From contig NZ_JBGEDP010000001.1 of NCBI RefSeq assembly GCF_041206865.1, positions 1 through 64,000 on the forward strand: DNA of 64,000 bases, given 5' to 3'. Shown piece after piece: positions 53,500-62,122 of this stretch (within the stretch, counting starts at the first letter, position 1; the number at the start of each line of letters is the position of its first letter). The position numbers and the translations under genes are program-made. A model generated the notes under the pieces. It had not been told where the DNA came from, ran no database searches, and worked only from the letters and a program-made list of their open reading frames with translations. The DNA is from Mycobacterium sp. HUMS_12744610. Its GTDB lineage: Bacteria > Actinomycetota > Actinomycetes > Mycobacteriales > Mycobacteriaceae.

Positions 53500-54426
53500 T
53501 CAGCGGGCGCCCCGCACCGTGCGCAGCAGGTCGATCAGCGCGCGCGGCTGGTCGCTCTGCACCGAGTGCCCGGAGTTCTCCACGATGTGCGCGCCGCGGA
53601 AATGCCTTGCGCGCCTGCCGAGTTCGGCCGCATCCTCGTCGCTGACGAAGCCCGATGACCCGCCGCGAATGAGCGTCACGGGCGCCGCCAGGGCGTCGAC
53701 GTCCTCCCACAGGCCGGCGAAGTCGGGGAATTCGCGGATGGTGTCCCAGCGCCACGTCCAGTTGCCGTTGTCCAGCCGGCGCGAGTTGTGGAACACGCCG
53801 CGGCGCAGCGCCTTGGGCTCGCGGTGCGGCGCGGCGGCGACGGTCAGATCCAGCATCGCCTGGAAACTGGGGAACTCCCGCTCGCCGTGCATCAGGGCCA
53901 CCGTGCCCTGCTGCTCCTTGGTCATCTCGGAATGACGTTGCAGCGCCGACGGGGTGACGTCGATGAGGACGAGCTCGTTGACGAGGTCGGGCGCCAGCGC
54001 CGCCACCCGCACCGCGGTCAGCCCGCCCAGCGACATGCCGACCACGAGCTCGGCCGACGGCGCGTGCTCGCGCAGCATCGGCAGCAGGGTGGCCGCGTTG
54101 TTGTGGGGCGAGTAGTCGCCGTCGTCGCGCCACGCGGAATGGCCGTGGCCGGGCAGGTCGACGGCCAGCGCCGGTTCGCCGAGCCCGACGATCACGGTGT
54201 CCCAGGTGTGCGCGTTCTGCCCGCCGCCGTGCAGGAACACGATCCGTGGGGGAGTGGCGCCCCAGCGCAGCGCGCTGATCCGGTCGTTGCCGGCGCCGGA
54301 CTCGACCCGCTGCACCTCGGGCGGCGGGCCGGTCACCCCGGCCTGCTCGGCGTTCTCGGACAGCAGGGAGAACTCCGACAGGCCGGTCAGCTCGTCCTCG
54401 TACATCTCGCTCACGATCTCAGACAT
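53500..54426 (-). CDS. Alpha/beta hydrolase (Rv0045c-like)
   Basis: A 308-aa esterase-type hydrolase. The oxyanion stretch FLHGGGQNAHTWD, nucleophile elbow VVGMSLGGLTA (Ser132), an acidic residue after VTLIRGGSSGFVSDED and catalytic His in VENSGHSVQSDQP complete the triad. M. tuberculosis Rv0045c is an ester hydrolase of short chains; its physiological substrate is not settled. It is preceded on the same strand by the hydratase operon, 42 bases away, and may belong to it. Confidence 0.92.
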   Translation of the reverse strand: MSEIVSEMYEDELTGLSEFSLLSENAEQAGVTGPPPEVQRVESGAGNDRISALRWGATPPRIVFLHGGGQNAHTWDTVIVGLGEPALAVDLPGHGHSAWRDDGDYSPHNNAATLLPMLREHAPSAELVVGMSLGGLTAVRVAALAPDLVNELVLIDVTPSALQRHSEMTKEQQGTVALMHGEREFPSFQAMLDLTVAAAPHREPKALRRGVFHNSRRLDNGNWTWRWDTIREFPDFAGLWEDVDALAAPVTLIRGGSSGFVSDEDAAELGRRARHFRGAHIVENSGHSVQSDQPRALIDLLRTVRGAR

Positions 54427-54468
54427 TACGAGCTAAGCCCCGGGTGTTTCGACGTCGCATGCTTCGCG

Positions 54469-54819
54469 TCAGGCCTCCAGTCTGGCCCGAATGCCGGCCA
54501 GTCGCTGTCTGAGCTCCCCTTCGTCGATGACGCCGCGCGCGATCAGCGAATGCGCCAGTGCCACCAGTTGGCTCTCCGGGTAAGGCAGGTTGGCATACCT
54601 GCTCGCCGACAGCTCGTCTTCCTCGTCCCGGCGCTTTGTGACGCTGAAGTCGAGCTCGTCGTCGCGGCAGAAGCGGTCGAGGGCGTCGCACAGGCCGTCC
54701 AGGCTGGTCTTCCACGGAGGCAAGGGGTTCGCGACACCGTACTTGGCGGCCATGACCGGCCACGACTGGTTGCGCTCCACGATCTCGTCGAGCACGACGA
54801 ATTCCTCTGCGCTACTCAT
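54469..54819 (-). CDS. Nitrile hydratase/thiocyanate hydrolase accessory protein
   Basis: A 116-aa helical protein similar to the N-terminal half of NHase beta subunits and to small activators (P15K/NhlE type) that help insert the metal into the alpha/gamma subunit. Visible are VVLDEIVERNQSWPVMAAKY, NPLPPWKTSLDGLCDALDRF and PYPESQLVALAHSLIARGVI. Position directly after the catalytic-subunit gene (21-bp gap) supports an activator role, which is inferred. Confidence 0.72.
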   Translation of the reverse strand: MSSAEEFVVLDEIVERNQSWPVMAAKYGVANPLPPWKTSLDGLCDALDRFCRDDELDFSVTKRRDEEDELSASRYANLPYPESQLVALAHSLIARGVIDEGELRQRLAGIRARLEA

Positions 54820-54840
54820 GGGCTTCGCCTCCCAGGTCGG

Positions 54841-55539
54841 TCACTCAACCACCGGACGAATGGCCGGACGGGTCGCGGTGATCACGTTGGTGGTGACGGC
54901 GGGCTTGGGCAAGGCGACGCCGATCAGGCAGTCGCGGGTGATGATCTCTGTCAACTGGTCTTCGGTCCACCCCTCGGTGCCCTTCGGCCGCATCGGCATG
55001 ACCATGAAGCGGTGCTTCTGGTTGGAGTCCTCGACCCGGACTTCGACGTCGACGGGCAACTCGAGGCCGAACTCGGCGAGCACCGGTCGTGGCCATCGGA
55101 CGATGCGACGTCGGTAGTTCGGGGTGCGGTACCACTCCGGCGAGTTGCCGAGAATGGGCCGCGGGTAGCACGAGCACAGGCAGCACACGATCACGTGGTG
55201 CAGCTGGGGAGTGTCCTCGAGAATCTTGAAAGCGCAGAAGTCGCTGGGCGTGCCGAAGCCGGTGGGCTCCAGCCAGTCGACGCCGATCTCCTTGCTGGCG
55301 GTGATCGCGTCGGTCAGCGCCAGCTTCTTGAACTCCGGGTCCAACCAGGCCTTGGCCACCAGTCGGGCCGCGGGGGTGGGGCCAATCTGCTCGGCGTACT
55401 CGGTCATGATGCGATGCTGCTCTGCGGTGAACAGGCCCTTCTCGATGCACAGTTCGCGTAGGGCGATCTCGAGAACCTCGAAGTCGGTAATCTCGTCGAC
55501 CATCGGCTTGACGGTGCGCGCGTGGTCGTGATCAGACAT
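54841..55539 (-). CDS. Nitrile hydratase alpha / thiocyanate hydrolase gamma-type subunit
   Basis: A 232-aa metal-binding catalytic subunit. The claw motif reads VIVCCLCSCYPRP (Cys119, Cys122, Cys124 as ligands), followed by SPEWYRTPNYRRRIVRWPR. Family members normally have Thr (cobalt) or Ser (iron) between the first Cys and Leu; here it is Cys120. Downstream VEVRVEDSNQKHRFMVMPMR and GWTEDQLTEIITRD match the family C-terminus. It would hydrate nitriles to amides or thiocyanate to carbonyl sulfide; length fits either. The ATG has GAAAGGAA upstream. Confidence 0.88.
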   Translation of the reverse strand: MSDHDHARTVKPMVDEITDFEVLEIALRELCIEKGLFTAEQHRIMTEYAEQIGPTPAARLVAKAWLDPEFKKLALTDAITASKEIGVDWLEPTGFGTPSDFCAFKILEDTPQLHHVIVCCLCSCYPRPILGNSPEWYRTPNYRRRIVRWPRPVLAEFGLELPVDVEVRVEDSNQKHRFMVMPMRPKGTEGWTEDQLTEIITRDCLIGVALPKPAVTTNVITATRPAIRPVVE

Positions 55540-55596
55540 AGTTCGGTGTATTCCTTTCGGGTACAACGGGAATCACGAGCAGCAAACGACGCCGCG

Positions 55597-56436
55597 TCAG
55601 CCGGCGGCGTGCAGCCAGCGCTCCGGGATTTCGGTCTGCAAAGTGTCGTTCGCGTGGCCGAAGTAGGAATCCCACAGGTCGGCCTGCTTGAACCGCACGA
55701 TGTAGAACCACTCCGGCTTGACGTCTTCGCGACCCCAGGTCTCATCCTCCGGGGCCGGGCTCTCATAGGCGACCTCGGCGATCACCCCTTCGGCGCCGCG
55801 CAGATATTCCGGGGTACGGGTGTAGAACATCGCCGGCAGCTCGCGCACCCTCACCCGGTCACCGACCTTGAACCCGGCCTTGCCGGCCTTGCCGGCATAC
55901 ATCCCCGGGTCGCCCTTGCCGAGTGCTTCGATGTGGTTGCGGTTGCGCTTGACCTTCGGGCCGTTGCCTTGGAACTTGGGCTGGGCCTTCGGCAGTCGCC
56001 CGTTGAGACCGCCGGCGTAGCGGGCTTGCACCTCGGCCAGACGATCGGTCAGCTCACCCCAGGTGACGTACTCCTTCTCGAGCAGGATCTTGCCCACCGA
56101 CCACAGCCAGCGCGCGTAATAGGGCAGGCCCAGATAGATCGGCAGACCCACATCGACGTCGGCGGTTCGACGCCGTTCCTCCGAAACCCAGACGCCCCCC
56201 CACCCGAGAACCTCGCAGAGCACGTAGGTCATCAGCTCCCACTGTTCTTCCTCCTTGTCCAGGAAGGGCTCGGCCACATTCAGCTGACCGCCCTGATCCT
56301 GGTTGGGCTTCAGGTACGCCCAGTAACGATCAGAGGTGATCATGTCCGGGGTGGGCCATTCCGGAATCTCCGGATAGGTCGCCTTCAGGCGCGATACCAA
56401 CGCCAGCTGCTTCTCCCGCTCCGCGGCGTTACTCAT
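55597..56436 (-). CDS. Nitrile hydratase beta-type subunit
   Basis: A 279-aa partner subunit. The helical N-terminal half (LPYYARWLWSVGKILLEKEY, VTWGELTDRLAEVQARY) and the SH3-like C-terminal half (FKVGDRVRVRELPAMFYTRT, PEYLRGAEGVIAEVAYESPA, ADLWDSYFGHANDTLQTEIP) match NHase beta. In thiocyanate hydrolase these halves are separate beta and alpha subunits, so the fused form argues mildly for a nitrile hydratase. ATG at 56436 is used rather than TTG three bases upstream. First gene of the operon. Confidence 0.85.
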   Translation of the reverse strand: MSNAAEREKQLALVSRLKATYPEIPEWPTPDMITSDRYWAYLKPNQDQGGQLNVAEPFLDKEEEQWELMTYVLCEVLGWGGVWVSEERRRTADVDVGLPIYLGLPYYARWLWSVGKILLEKEYVTWGELTDRLAEVQARYAGGLNGRLPKAQPKFQGNGPKVKRNRNHIEALGKGDPGMYAGKAGKAGFKVGDRVRVRELPAMFYTRTPEYLRGAEGVIAEVAYESPAPEDETWGREDVKPEWFYIVRFKQADLWDSYFGHANDTLQTEIPERWLHAAG

Positions 56437-56532
56437 CAATCAAGACTCTATTCCTCGCAAACAATTCGCTGAGGCGAGCGCCTGCCGGGAATGATGGTAC
56501 TCGCAATTGACGGCATCGCGGGTGCCCTCGGC

Positions 56533-56590
56533 GTGCCTCACCTACTTTGAGCGCGTGGCCGACGGCGGTGCCTCACCTATTTTGAGCGCG
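56533..56590. repeat. Left end: two tandem terminal motifs of the outer IS
   Basis: GTGCCTCACCTA followed by CTTTGAGCGCG (56533-56555) and by TTTTGAGCGCG (56568-56590), 35 bases apart. They are direct repeats, and both recur inverted at the right end. Confidence 0.85.
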
Positions 56591-56612
56591 TAACCAGAGA
56601 GGCTTGCCCGGT

Positions 56613-57807
56613 GTGGAGGGCAAGACCGATATGGCCGCGAGACGGCAGGTAACCAACAAACTGCATGGTCAGTACCGCAAGGCGTCGAAGGCGGATAAGA
56701 CCGCGATCTTGGATCGGGTTGGTGGCTTCCACGGGGGATGGGCCGTTCGACCGCCCGGCGGATGCTGACCGGACCGCGGCTGGCGGATCCGGCTGAGCAG
56801 GTCGCGATGGGCGTAGGTTGCGCCCGCGGGGCTTCAGCGACGACGCCAGAGCGCTTCTAGAGCACGTGTGGGCCTTGATGGGCATGCCGTGCGGCAAGTA
56901 CCTGGTGGTCATGGCCGAGCTATGGCTACCGCTGCTGGCCACCGCCGGTGACCTCGACAAGCCGTTCGCCACCGAGGCGGCGGTCGCCGAGCTGAAGGCG
57001 ATGAGCGCGGCCACCGTCGACCGCTACCTCAAACGAGCTCGGGATGCGATGCGTATCAAGGGCATCTCGACGACCAAACCGTCACCGCTGCTGCGGAATT
57101 CGATCACTATCCGTACCTGTTCTGATGAGGCGCCCGAGACTCCGGGGTGATCGAGGCCGACACCGTGGCGCACTGCGGCCCGAGTTTGATCGGCGAGTTC
57201 GCCCGCACCCTGACCATGACCGACCTGGTGATCGGCTGGACCGAGAACTACTCGATCCGCAACAACGCCTCCAAGTGGATCACCGCCGGCATCGAGGAGC
57301 TGGAGCAGCGGTTCCCGTTTCCCGTGGTGATTTTCGACAGCGATTGCGGTGGTGAATTCATCAATCATGAGGTCGCCCAGTGGCTGCAGGACCGCGACGT
57401 CACCCAGACCCGCTCGCGGCCGTACCAGAAGAACGATCAGGCGCATGTGGAGTCCAAGAACAACCACGTGGTGCGCAAACACGCGTTCTACTCGCGCTAC
57501 GACACCCCAGTGGAGCTGCAGCTGCTCAACCAGCTGTGGAAGCTGGTGTCGCTGCCGCTGAACTTCTTCACCCCGACCAAAAAGCCCCTCGGCTACACCA
57601 CCACCGCAGCTGGTCGCCGCAAGCGCATCTACGACAAGCCGGCCACCCCGTGGCAGCGTCTGCAGGCATCGGGAGTGCTTGACAACCAACAACTCGCGAA
57701 CGTCGCTGCCCGGATCGAAGGCATCAACCCGGCCGATCTGACCCGGCAGATCAACGCCATCCAAATGCAGCTGCTGGACCTGGCCAAGACCAAGACCAAG
57801 GCCCTAG
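56613..57807 (+). pseudogene. Integrase-core transposase of the outer IS (frameshifted, truncated)
   Basis: Coding traces run in order: MAARRQVTNKLHGQYRKASK with ADKTAILDRV, then GRSTARRMLTGPRLADPAEQ, LRPRGFSDDARALLEHVWAL and AATVDRYLKRARDAMRIKGI, then the catalytic core with Asp in IEADTVAHCG, Asp in FDSDCGGEFIN and Glu in AHVESKNNHVVRK. At least three frame changes are needed (near 56740, 56815 and 57143). The last part, from 57147, is open and ends at the IS1182 insertion; its true tail lies at 59695. Confidence 0.85.
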
Positions 57808-59694
57808 GACGGCGCTGATGTAGTGACCTCCAGCAGGGCGGGGATTTCGCGGTATCGGGGTCTCGACGGCTGGGAGGGGCTTGCGCTGGCTGATATTAAT
57901 GGGATCGTAGGTGGCCTGGTGGCCTGGTGGCCTGGTGGTCCCGATCAGGCGATGGCCCAGCCCCCGGCCGCTGAATGCAGGCCCAGGCTGGCCAATCGGG
58001 CGAGGTTGATCGCGCCGGCTCGGGCGAGGATGTCGGTCAGGATGCGTTGTTGTCCGCGGCAGCGAGCCTTGCGACCACCCCAGGGGCGCCGGGTGAAGTG
58101 ACTGATCTTGCGTTCCACAACCGGCCGATACGTTCGGTAATCGGTCTGCCAGGCCGGGTCGCGTTGGCGGGCCTTGGCCAGCTGTAGGGCGGCCTCATGG
58201 GCATGGATGGTGATCACCCGTCCACGGCGGGCTTTGGTGCATTGCGCCCGCAGCGGACACGACCCACACAATGCCCCGAAGCGAGCGACCTGCTGACGCC
58301 GCCCGGTGCTGATGGCCACAGTGTGCTCGGCCGGGCAGGTGACGGTGCCCGCAGTCAGGTCGATACCGAACTGGTCTTTGGAATAGCCGTTGGCGTTGCG
58401 CACCGGGGGCACTTTGGCGCGCATGTCATGGCCACGTTGGGTCTGCTCATCGAGGGTGGCCCCATCAGCGTAAGCCGAATCGCCATACACCTCAAAGACA
58501 TTGGGCTCCGACTCGTTTCGCACATGCTCACCGTGATCGGTGATCGTTTCATCGGCATCGGCATCGGCATCGGTGGCGGCATCGGTGGCGGCGGAATCGG
58601 GTGCAGCACTCGTGGTGTCGGTGACCGGGTTGCCCAGCAGCTCGTCGATGACCTCACGGTCGGCGGCGTTGGCCGCGGTGACGGCCACCGCGGTGATCAG
58701 CTCGTCATCGGGATCGATACCCAAATGGGACTTGTAGCCATCGAAGGTCCGCGCCCGCGACTTATGCCCATGGCGGGCCTCGGTATCAACGGTGGAGATC
58801 AGCCGATCCCGGGCCACCCGCCTCGCGATGCGAAACACCCCGTCGTCGCCGGCCTCGACGTCCTGGCCGGCCACCAGCGCCAGCAACTCGACCGCCTCAC
58901 CGAGTGCCCCGTCAAGCTGGCGGCCATCGCAGGCCTCCAGTGCTGCCTTGGCGTCGCGCACCAGCGCATCGACCAAGGCTTCACGCGCCGTGGGATCGTC
59001 CCAGTCACACGGTGGTTTTCCCAGGCTGGCGTAGTCATCGTCGCGGGTCAGCACGGTGCGCACCGCACCGGCCACCTCCGGATCGGCCCGATCGGCCACC
59101 GCCAGTAGTTTGCGGATCGCGGCCCGCAGCTGGATCACCGTGTCCTGGGTGGCCACCGCATCCAACAGCGGAGTGGAATCGAGCACCCGGCGCCGTCCCC
59201 GCAACAACCCCGCCGCCCGCGCCGTGGTGTTGACGTCCTCGAACAACCGCCGTGGCCGATCCGATGCGCGTAGCCGGTTGCGCATCCCGACCAGCACCGT
59301 GGGATGAAACGCCTCCGCATCCACGGTCAACCCGGCGGCCGCTTTCCAGCGCAGGTCAAAGGCCAGCCGGTCGCAGGCCTCCCGATCCGAAAGCCCCTCG
59401 TAGGCCTGCAGCAGCATCACCGCGGCCATCACCCGCGCCGGCACCGTTGGCCGACCCAACGCCGAACGCTTGAACACATCAGCGAAATAATCGTCGTCGA
59501 ACAGTGCACCGCCGTGGTCGGCCAGCAGCCGATAGATGCTGCCCGCCGGCAGCTGATCGCCGACAAGCAGCATCACGTCATCGAACCGGCCCTGCCGATT
59601 TTCCCGTCCCAAAGCCACGCATCTGATCCTCGCCGCCCATCCATGCGAAACCCGCTCAGCCACGCCGAAAGTCAGCGACTAAAACAGCACCGTC
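57808..59694 (-). mobile_element. IS1182-family-type element flanked by CTAG
   Basis: An 1887-bp element with inverted ends GACGGCGCTGATGTAGT (left) and GACGGTGCTGTTTTAGT (right, read inward), 14 of 17 identical. CTAG lies directly outside both ends (57804-57807 and 59695-59698), a 4-bp duplication of a palindromic target. Removing the element and one CTAG fuses the outer transposase frame in register, which confirms the ends. Confidence 0.9.
57945..59663 (-). CDS. IS1182-family transposase
   Basis: A 572-aa intact transposase. N-terminal domain: SIYRLLADHGGALFDDDYFA, ARVMAAVMLLQAYEGLSDRE (DUF772 type). The DDE core has RRVLDSTPLLDAVATQDT, TFDGYKSHLGID and VYGDSAYADGATL, with the C-terminal CGSCPLRAQCTKAR zinc-ribbon-like block and PVVERKISHFTRRPWGGRKA carrying the acidic partner. 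A DADADADE-like acidic insertion lies near residue 370. The GTG start is the first in the element. It looks functional. Confidence 0.93.
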   Translation of the reverse strand: MAERVSHGWAARIRCVALGRENRQGRFDDVMLLVGDQLPAGSIYRLLADHGGALFDDDYFADVFKRSALGRPTVPARVMAAVMLLQAYEGLSDREACDRLAFDLRWKAAAGLTVDAEAFHPTVLVGMRNRLRASDRPRRLFEDVNTTARAAGLLRGRRRVLDSTPLLDAVATQDTVIQLRAAIRKLLAVADRADPEVAGAVRTVLTRDDDYASLGKPPCDWDDPTAREALVDALVRDAKAALEACDGRQLDGALGEAVELLALVAGQDVEAGDDGVFRIARRVARDRLISTVDTEARHGHKSRARTFDGYKSHLGIDPDDELITAVAVTAANAADREVIDELLGNPVTDTTSAAPDSAATDAATDADADADETITDHGEHVRNESEPNVFEVYGDSAYADGATLDEQTQRGHDMRAKVPPVRNANGYSKDQFGIDLTAGTVTCPAEHTVAISTGRRQQVARFGALCGSCPLRAQCTKARRGRVITIHAHEAALQLAKARQRDPAWQTDYRTYRPVVERKISHFTRRPWGGRKARCRGQQRILTDILARAGAINLARLASLGLHSAAGGWAIA

Positions 59695-59766
59695 CTAGCC
59701 GGCGCCCGCCACATCGACCTGCAAGCATTACAACCGTCAATCAACCGATTGGCCAAGGCGAAGTAG
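59695..59766 (+). pseudogene. Detached C-terminus of the outer IS transposase
   Basis: Starting from the second CTAG copy, the frame reads LAGARHIDLQALQPSINRLA then KAK and stop. It continues the frame that ends ...KTKTKAL before the IS1182-type insertion, so these 24 codons are the displaced end of that gene. Confidence 0.85.
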
Positions 59767-59779
59767 TGCAAGCCCTCCA

Positions 59780-59838
59780 CGCGCTCACTATGTGTGAGGC
59801 ACCAGCGACCGCTTCGCGCTCACTTTTAGGTGAGGCAC
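59780..59838. repeat. Right end: two inverted copies of the outer IS terminal motif
   Basis: Read on the minus strand: GTGCCTCACCTA then AAAGTGAGCGCG (59838-59815) and GTGCCTCACACA then TAGTGAGCGCG (59802-59780). The spacing of about 35 bases equals that of the left-end pair. Confidence 0.85.
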
Positions 59839-60107
59839 CTCGGCCCTGTTCGGTGATGATCACCTGCGGCACGGCGTCTTGCTACCGCATGATTTGCTAT
59901 TGCCCGATCCCGAGGACCCGGGCGTCAACAGTGCATTCGGCGGTGCAGTATCGCCGCCTGACCCGATCACAGACCGGCCATCTCCACATTTGCGTTTCCG
60001 TTGAAGAGCAACGTGTTTCGTCTTCTCGTTCAATCCTGCGATCGTCGCGACCGGCTGGAATTCACCGCCACGCCGCCACGAGCACGCCCGACCCCGACGC
60101 CGCCGCC
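59839..60107. other. Host DNA between the IS and the DUF1214 gene; no gene seen
   Basis: About 270 bp, beginning with the target-duplication copy CTCGGC. It is less GC-rich than its surroundings. Open frames cross it but show no family features. It may hold the promoter region that once faced the hydratase operon, or debris of a lost gene. Confidence 0.5.
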
Positions 60108-61322
60108 CTAGAGTAGGTAACGACGGCGAACACCGTGGAACCGTTCCCACATCGCGGCGATGCGTTCCGCCGGAGTCACCATGGCAGCGTCTGGGGGCAG
60201 AGCGTCGCCCAGCTCGTCGTACTCGACCACGCGGGTACTGAGCACGACAGGCTCGCCCTCGAGCATGTGCCGGTAGGTCAGGTTGCCGCGCTCGAAGCCC
60301 TGGGTGTCCAGCCAGTTGTGCACGCCGGGATCGCGGTGGGCCAGCACGAGGCGGATGCGCCCGTCGCGGTCGACGGTGGTGCGGCTCGGCGTGTAGCTGA
60401 CCGGGCGGTACAGGTAGTCCATGCTGTTGAAGAAAACGCCCATGTTGGTGAACATCCACAGCCCGTCGTGGGCGTCGAACTCGACGATCAGCGCCTCGTC
60501 GGGGGCGAGCTCCCAGTACATGTTGGTCGCGGCCCGGCCGCGCCTGCCGTCGGCCTCGGTGGCCCCGACGCGGGGGAAGGCGTTGGGATGCCCGGCGTCG
60601 ACGCCGCCGTGGGTGAAGGGGAACTCGGGCCAGTCGGACATCAGGCCGGTGACGAAGTCACCGGCCCAGCCCATCGCCTCGGCCATGCCCGCGGGCGTGG
60701 GCAGCGGCTTGGGGCAGGTCATGTCGACGCGCTCGATGCGCATCCGCGCCGGCACCTCGTCCCACCGGTCGAAGCCCTGTCGGATGAACAGTTTTCGCGA
60801 TCCCGGCGTGGTGGGCAGCCAGTTCGGGCCGCGTTGCGGCCCGCCGATGTAGAGCTCGAACGTCCCGTCGTCCTCGACGTGGAGCCGATGGCCGAGCAGG
60901 TTGGCTTCCGGTGTGTCGCCGAAGGGCTCGTGCAGCACGCCCGGCCCGGGCGTGCGGGGTCCCTGGACGGTGACGTTGAAGAACCGCGACGTGCCGCGGG
61001 TGCCGGTGAGCAGGTAGGTCGATTCGCCGTCGATCCAGGCTTGCTGGTAGGTGAAGTCGGCGCAGTCGCCGCCGAGCTTGCGGGTCGGGCCGCAGAACGT
61101 GTGCAGCACCGGGTAACGGGTGTCGCGGGTCTCCAGCGCCAGGTCGAAGGCCTGGCCCAGGTTCTGGGTGAGGAAGCGGAACGCGTCGGCACGCTGCACC
61201 CCCGAGGCGGGGTTGGCGTCTTTGAAGACCCGTTCGCCGGCGCGCTGCAGCGCGGCGCAGAATTCGGTCCACGCCGCCCGCAGCGCCGCGTCGTCGGGGC
61301 CGTCACCGTAGGCCATTGTCAT
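60108..61322 (-). CDS. DUF1214 domain protein
   Basis: A 404-aa soluble protein of the DUF1214 family. The N-terminal helices (LRAAWTEFCAALQRAGERVF) precede a large beta-sandwich region with DFTYQQAWIDGESTYLLTGT, FNVTVQGPRTPG, FELYIGGPQRGPNWLPT (the DUF1214 core, normally LYIQ-P) and NYMGVFFNSMDYLYRP-like NMGVFFNSMDYLYRPVSY. No signal peptide. These proteins accompany lipid/steroid gene clusters in mycobacteria; function unknown. Start at 61322 overlaps the TIM-barrel gene stop (ATGA). Confidence 0.82.
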   Translation of the reverse strand: MTMAYGDGPDDAALRAAWTEFCAALQRAGERVFKDANPASGVQRADAFRFLTQNLGQAFDLALETRDTRYPVLHTFCGPTRKLGGDCADFTYQQAWIDGESTYLLTGTRGTSRFFNVTVQGPRTPGPGVLHEPFGDTPEANLLGHRLHVEDDGTFELYIGGPQRGPNWLPTTPGSRKLFIRQGFDRWDEVPARMRIERVDMTCPKPLPTPAGMAEAMGWAGDFVTGLMSDWPEFPFTHGGVDAGHPNAFPRVGATEADGRRGRAATNMYWELAPDEALIVEFDAHDGLWMFTNMGVFFNSMDYLYRPVSYTPSRTTVDRDGRIRLVLAHRDPGVHNWLDTQGFERGNLTYRHMLEGEPVVLSTRVVEYDELGDALPPDAAMVTPAERIAAMWERFHGVRRRYLL

Positions 61323-62119
61323 GCCCCCAGTCTGTCGAGCATCGCGCCGACGACATCGCATGCGCGCCAGGCGGATCCGAGCCGGCCCTCGGCCTCGATG
61401 CGCGGGCCGATGAGTTCCAGGTCGAAGCCGTGCCGATAACCGGCGGCCAGAACGTCGGTGAGGAACGCCTCGAGGGGGATCGTGCCGTCGCCGGGGACGG
61501 CGCGGGCCGGCAGCGACCGGTCGCCGAGCACGTAGTCGCTGAGTTGGACGAGCGCGGCGCGCGGCAGCGCCCGCCGCACCATCGCCTCGAAATCGCCTTC
61601 CGCCCAGCAGTGGAACACGTCGATGCAGATGCCCAGCCCGGCCATCTCGGCCAGGGTAACGGTGTCGCGCAGCGTGTGGACGAGGTGGATGTCGGCGTAC
61701 AGGCTGGAGGCGTTCTCGATCGCCAGCGCCACCCCGGCCGCCCGCGCCCGTGCGACGCAGGGCGCGACCATGTCCGAAAAGCGTCGGGCCGCTTGGGTCC
61801 AGCTGAGCCCGCCGCGGCCCCCGGTGAGCAGGTAGACGGTGCGGGCCCCCACGCCCGCGGCGGCGTCGATCACGGCGCACAGCGCGTCCTGCGCGGCCCG
61901 CGGGTCGGCGGCCAGGCTGCCGCCCGCGAAGACGTGGCAGACCGCCTCGACCGTGTAGCCGTTGCGCTGCAGCAGGGTTGGGAACAACGGATCGAGCAGC
62001 TGGTCGTCCAGGACGCTCAGCCGCGACACCCCGAGCGTCCGCCAGTGCGACTCCAGCTCGGCCAGAGGGGTGCCGTAGAAGGTGACGCTGTGCACCGACA
62101 GGCGCTCGTGGGCCGGCAC
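61319..62119 (-). CDS. Sugar phosphate isomerase/epimerase-type TIM-barrel protein
   Basis: A 266-aa protein of the AP endonuclease 2/xylose isomerase-like TIM-barrel family. Metal-site-type residues appear in order: Glu in LAIENASSLYADIHLVHT, Asp and His in GLGICIDVFHCWAEGDFE, His-less QLSDYVLGDRSLPARAVPGD and the final Glu in GFDLELIGPRIE. Substrate unknown. The GTG start follows the sulfotransferase stop by three bases. Confidence 0.83.
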   Translation of the reverse strand: MPAHERLSVHSVTFYGTPLAELESHWRTLGVSRLSVLDDQLLDPLFPTLLQRNGYTVEAVCHVFAGGSLAADPRAAQDALCAVIDAAAGVGARTVYLLTGGRGGLSWTQAARRFSDMVAPCVARARAAGVALAIENASSLYADIHLVHTLRDTVTLAEMAGLGICIDVFHCWAEGDFEAMVRRALPRAALVQLSDYVLGDRSLPARAVPGDGTIPLEAFLTDVLAAGYRHGFDLELIGPRIEAEGRLGSAWRACDVVGAMLDRLGA

Positions 62120-62122
62120 GGG

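Larger units (their letters stand above)
56533..59838 (+). mobile_element. Integrase-type insertion sequence, interrupted by an IS1182-type element
   Basis: The element is flanked by a 6-bp direct repeat CTCGGC (56527-56532 and 59839-59844), a target-site duplication. Its inverted ends share GTGCCTCACCTA; each end carries a second, inward copy of the same motif. It encodes a DDE integrase-like transposase on the plus strand, broken by frameshifts and by a second IS at 57808. Without the inner element it is 1415 bp. Family not assigned with certainty (rve-core, IS481/ISNCY-like). Confidence 0.85.
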
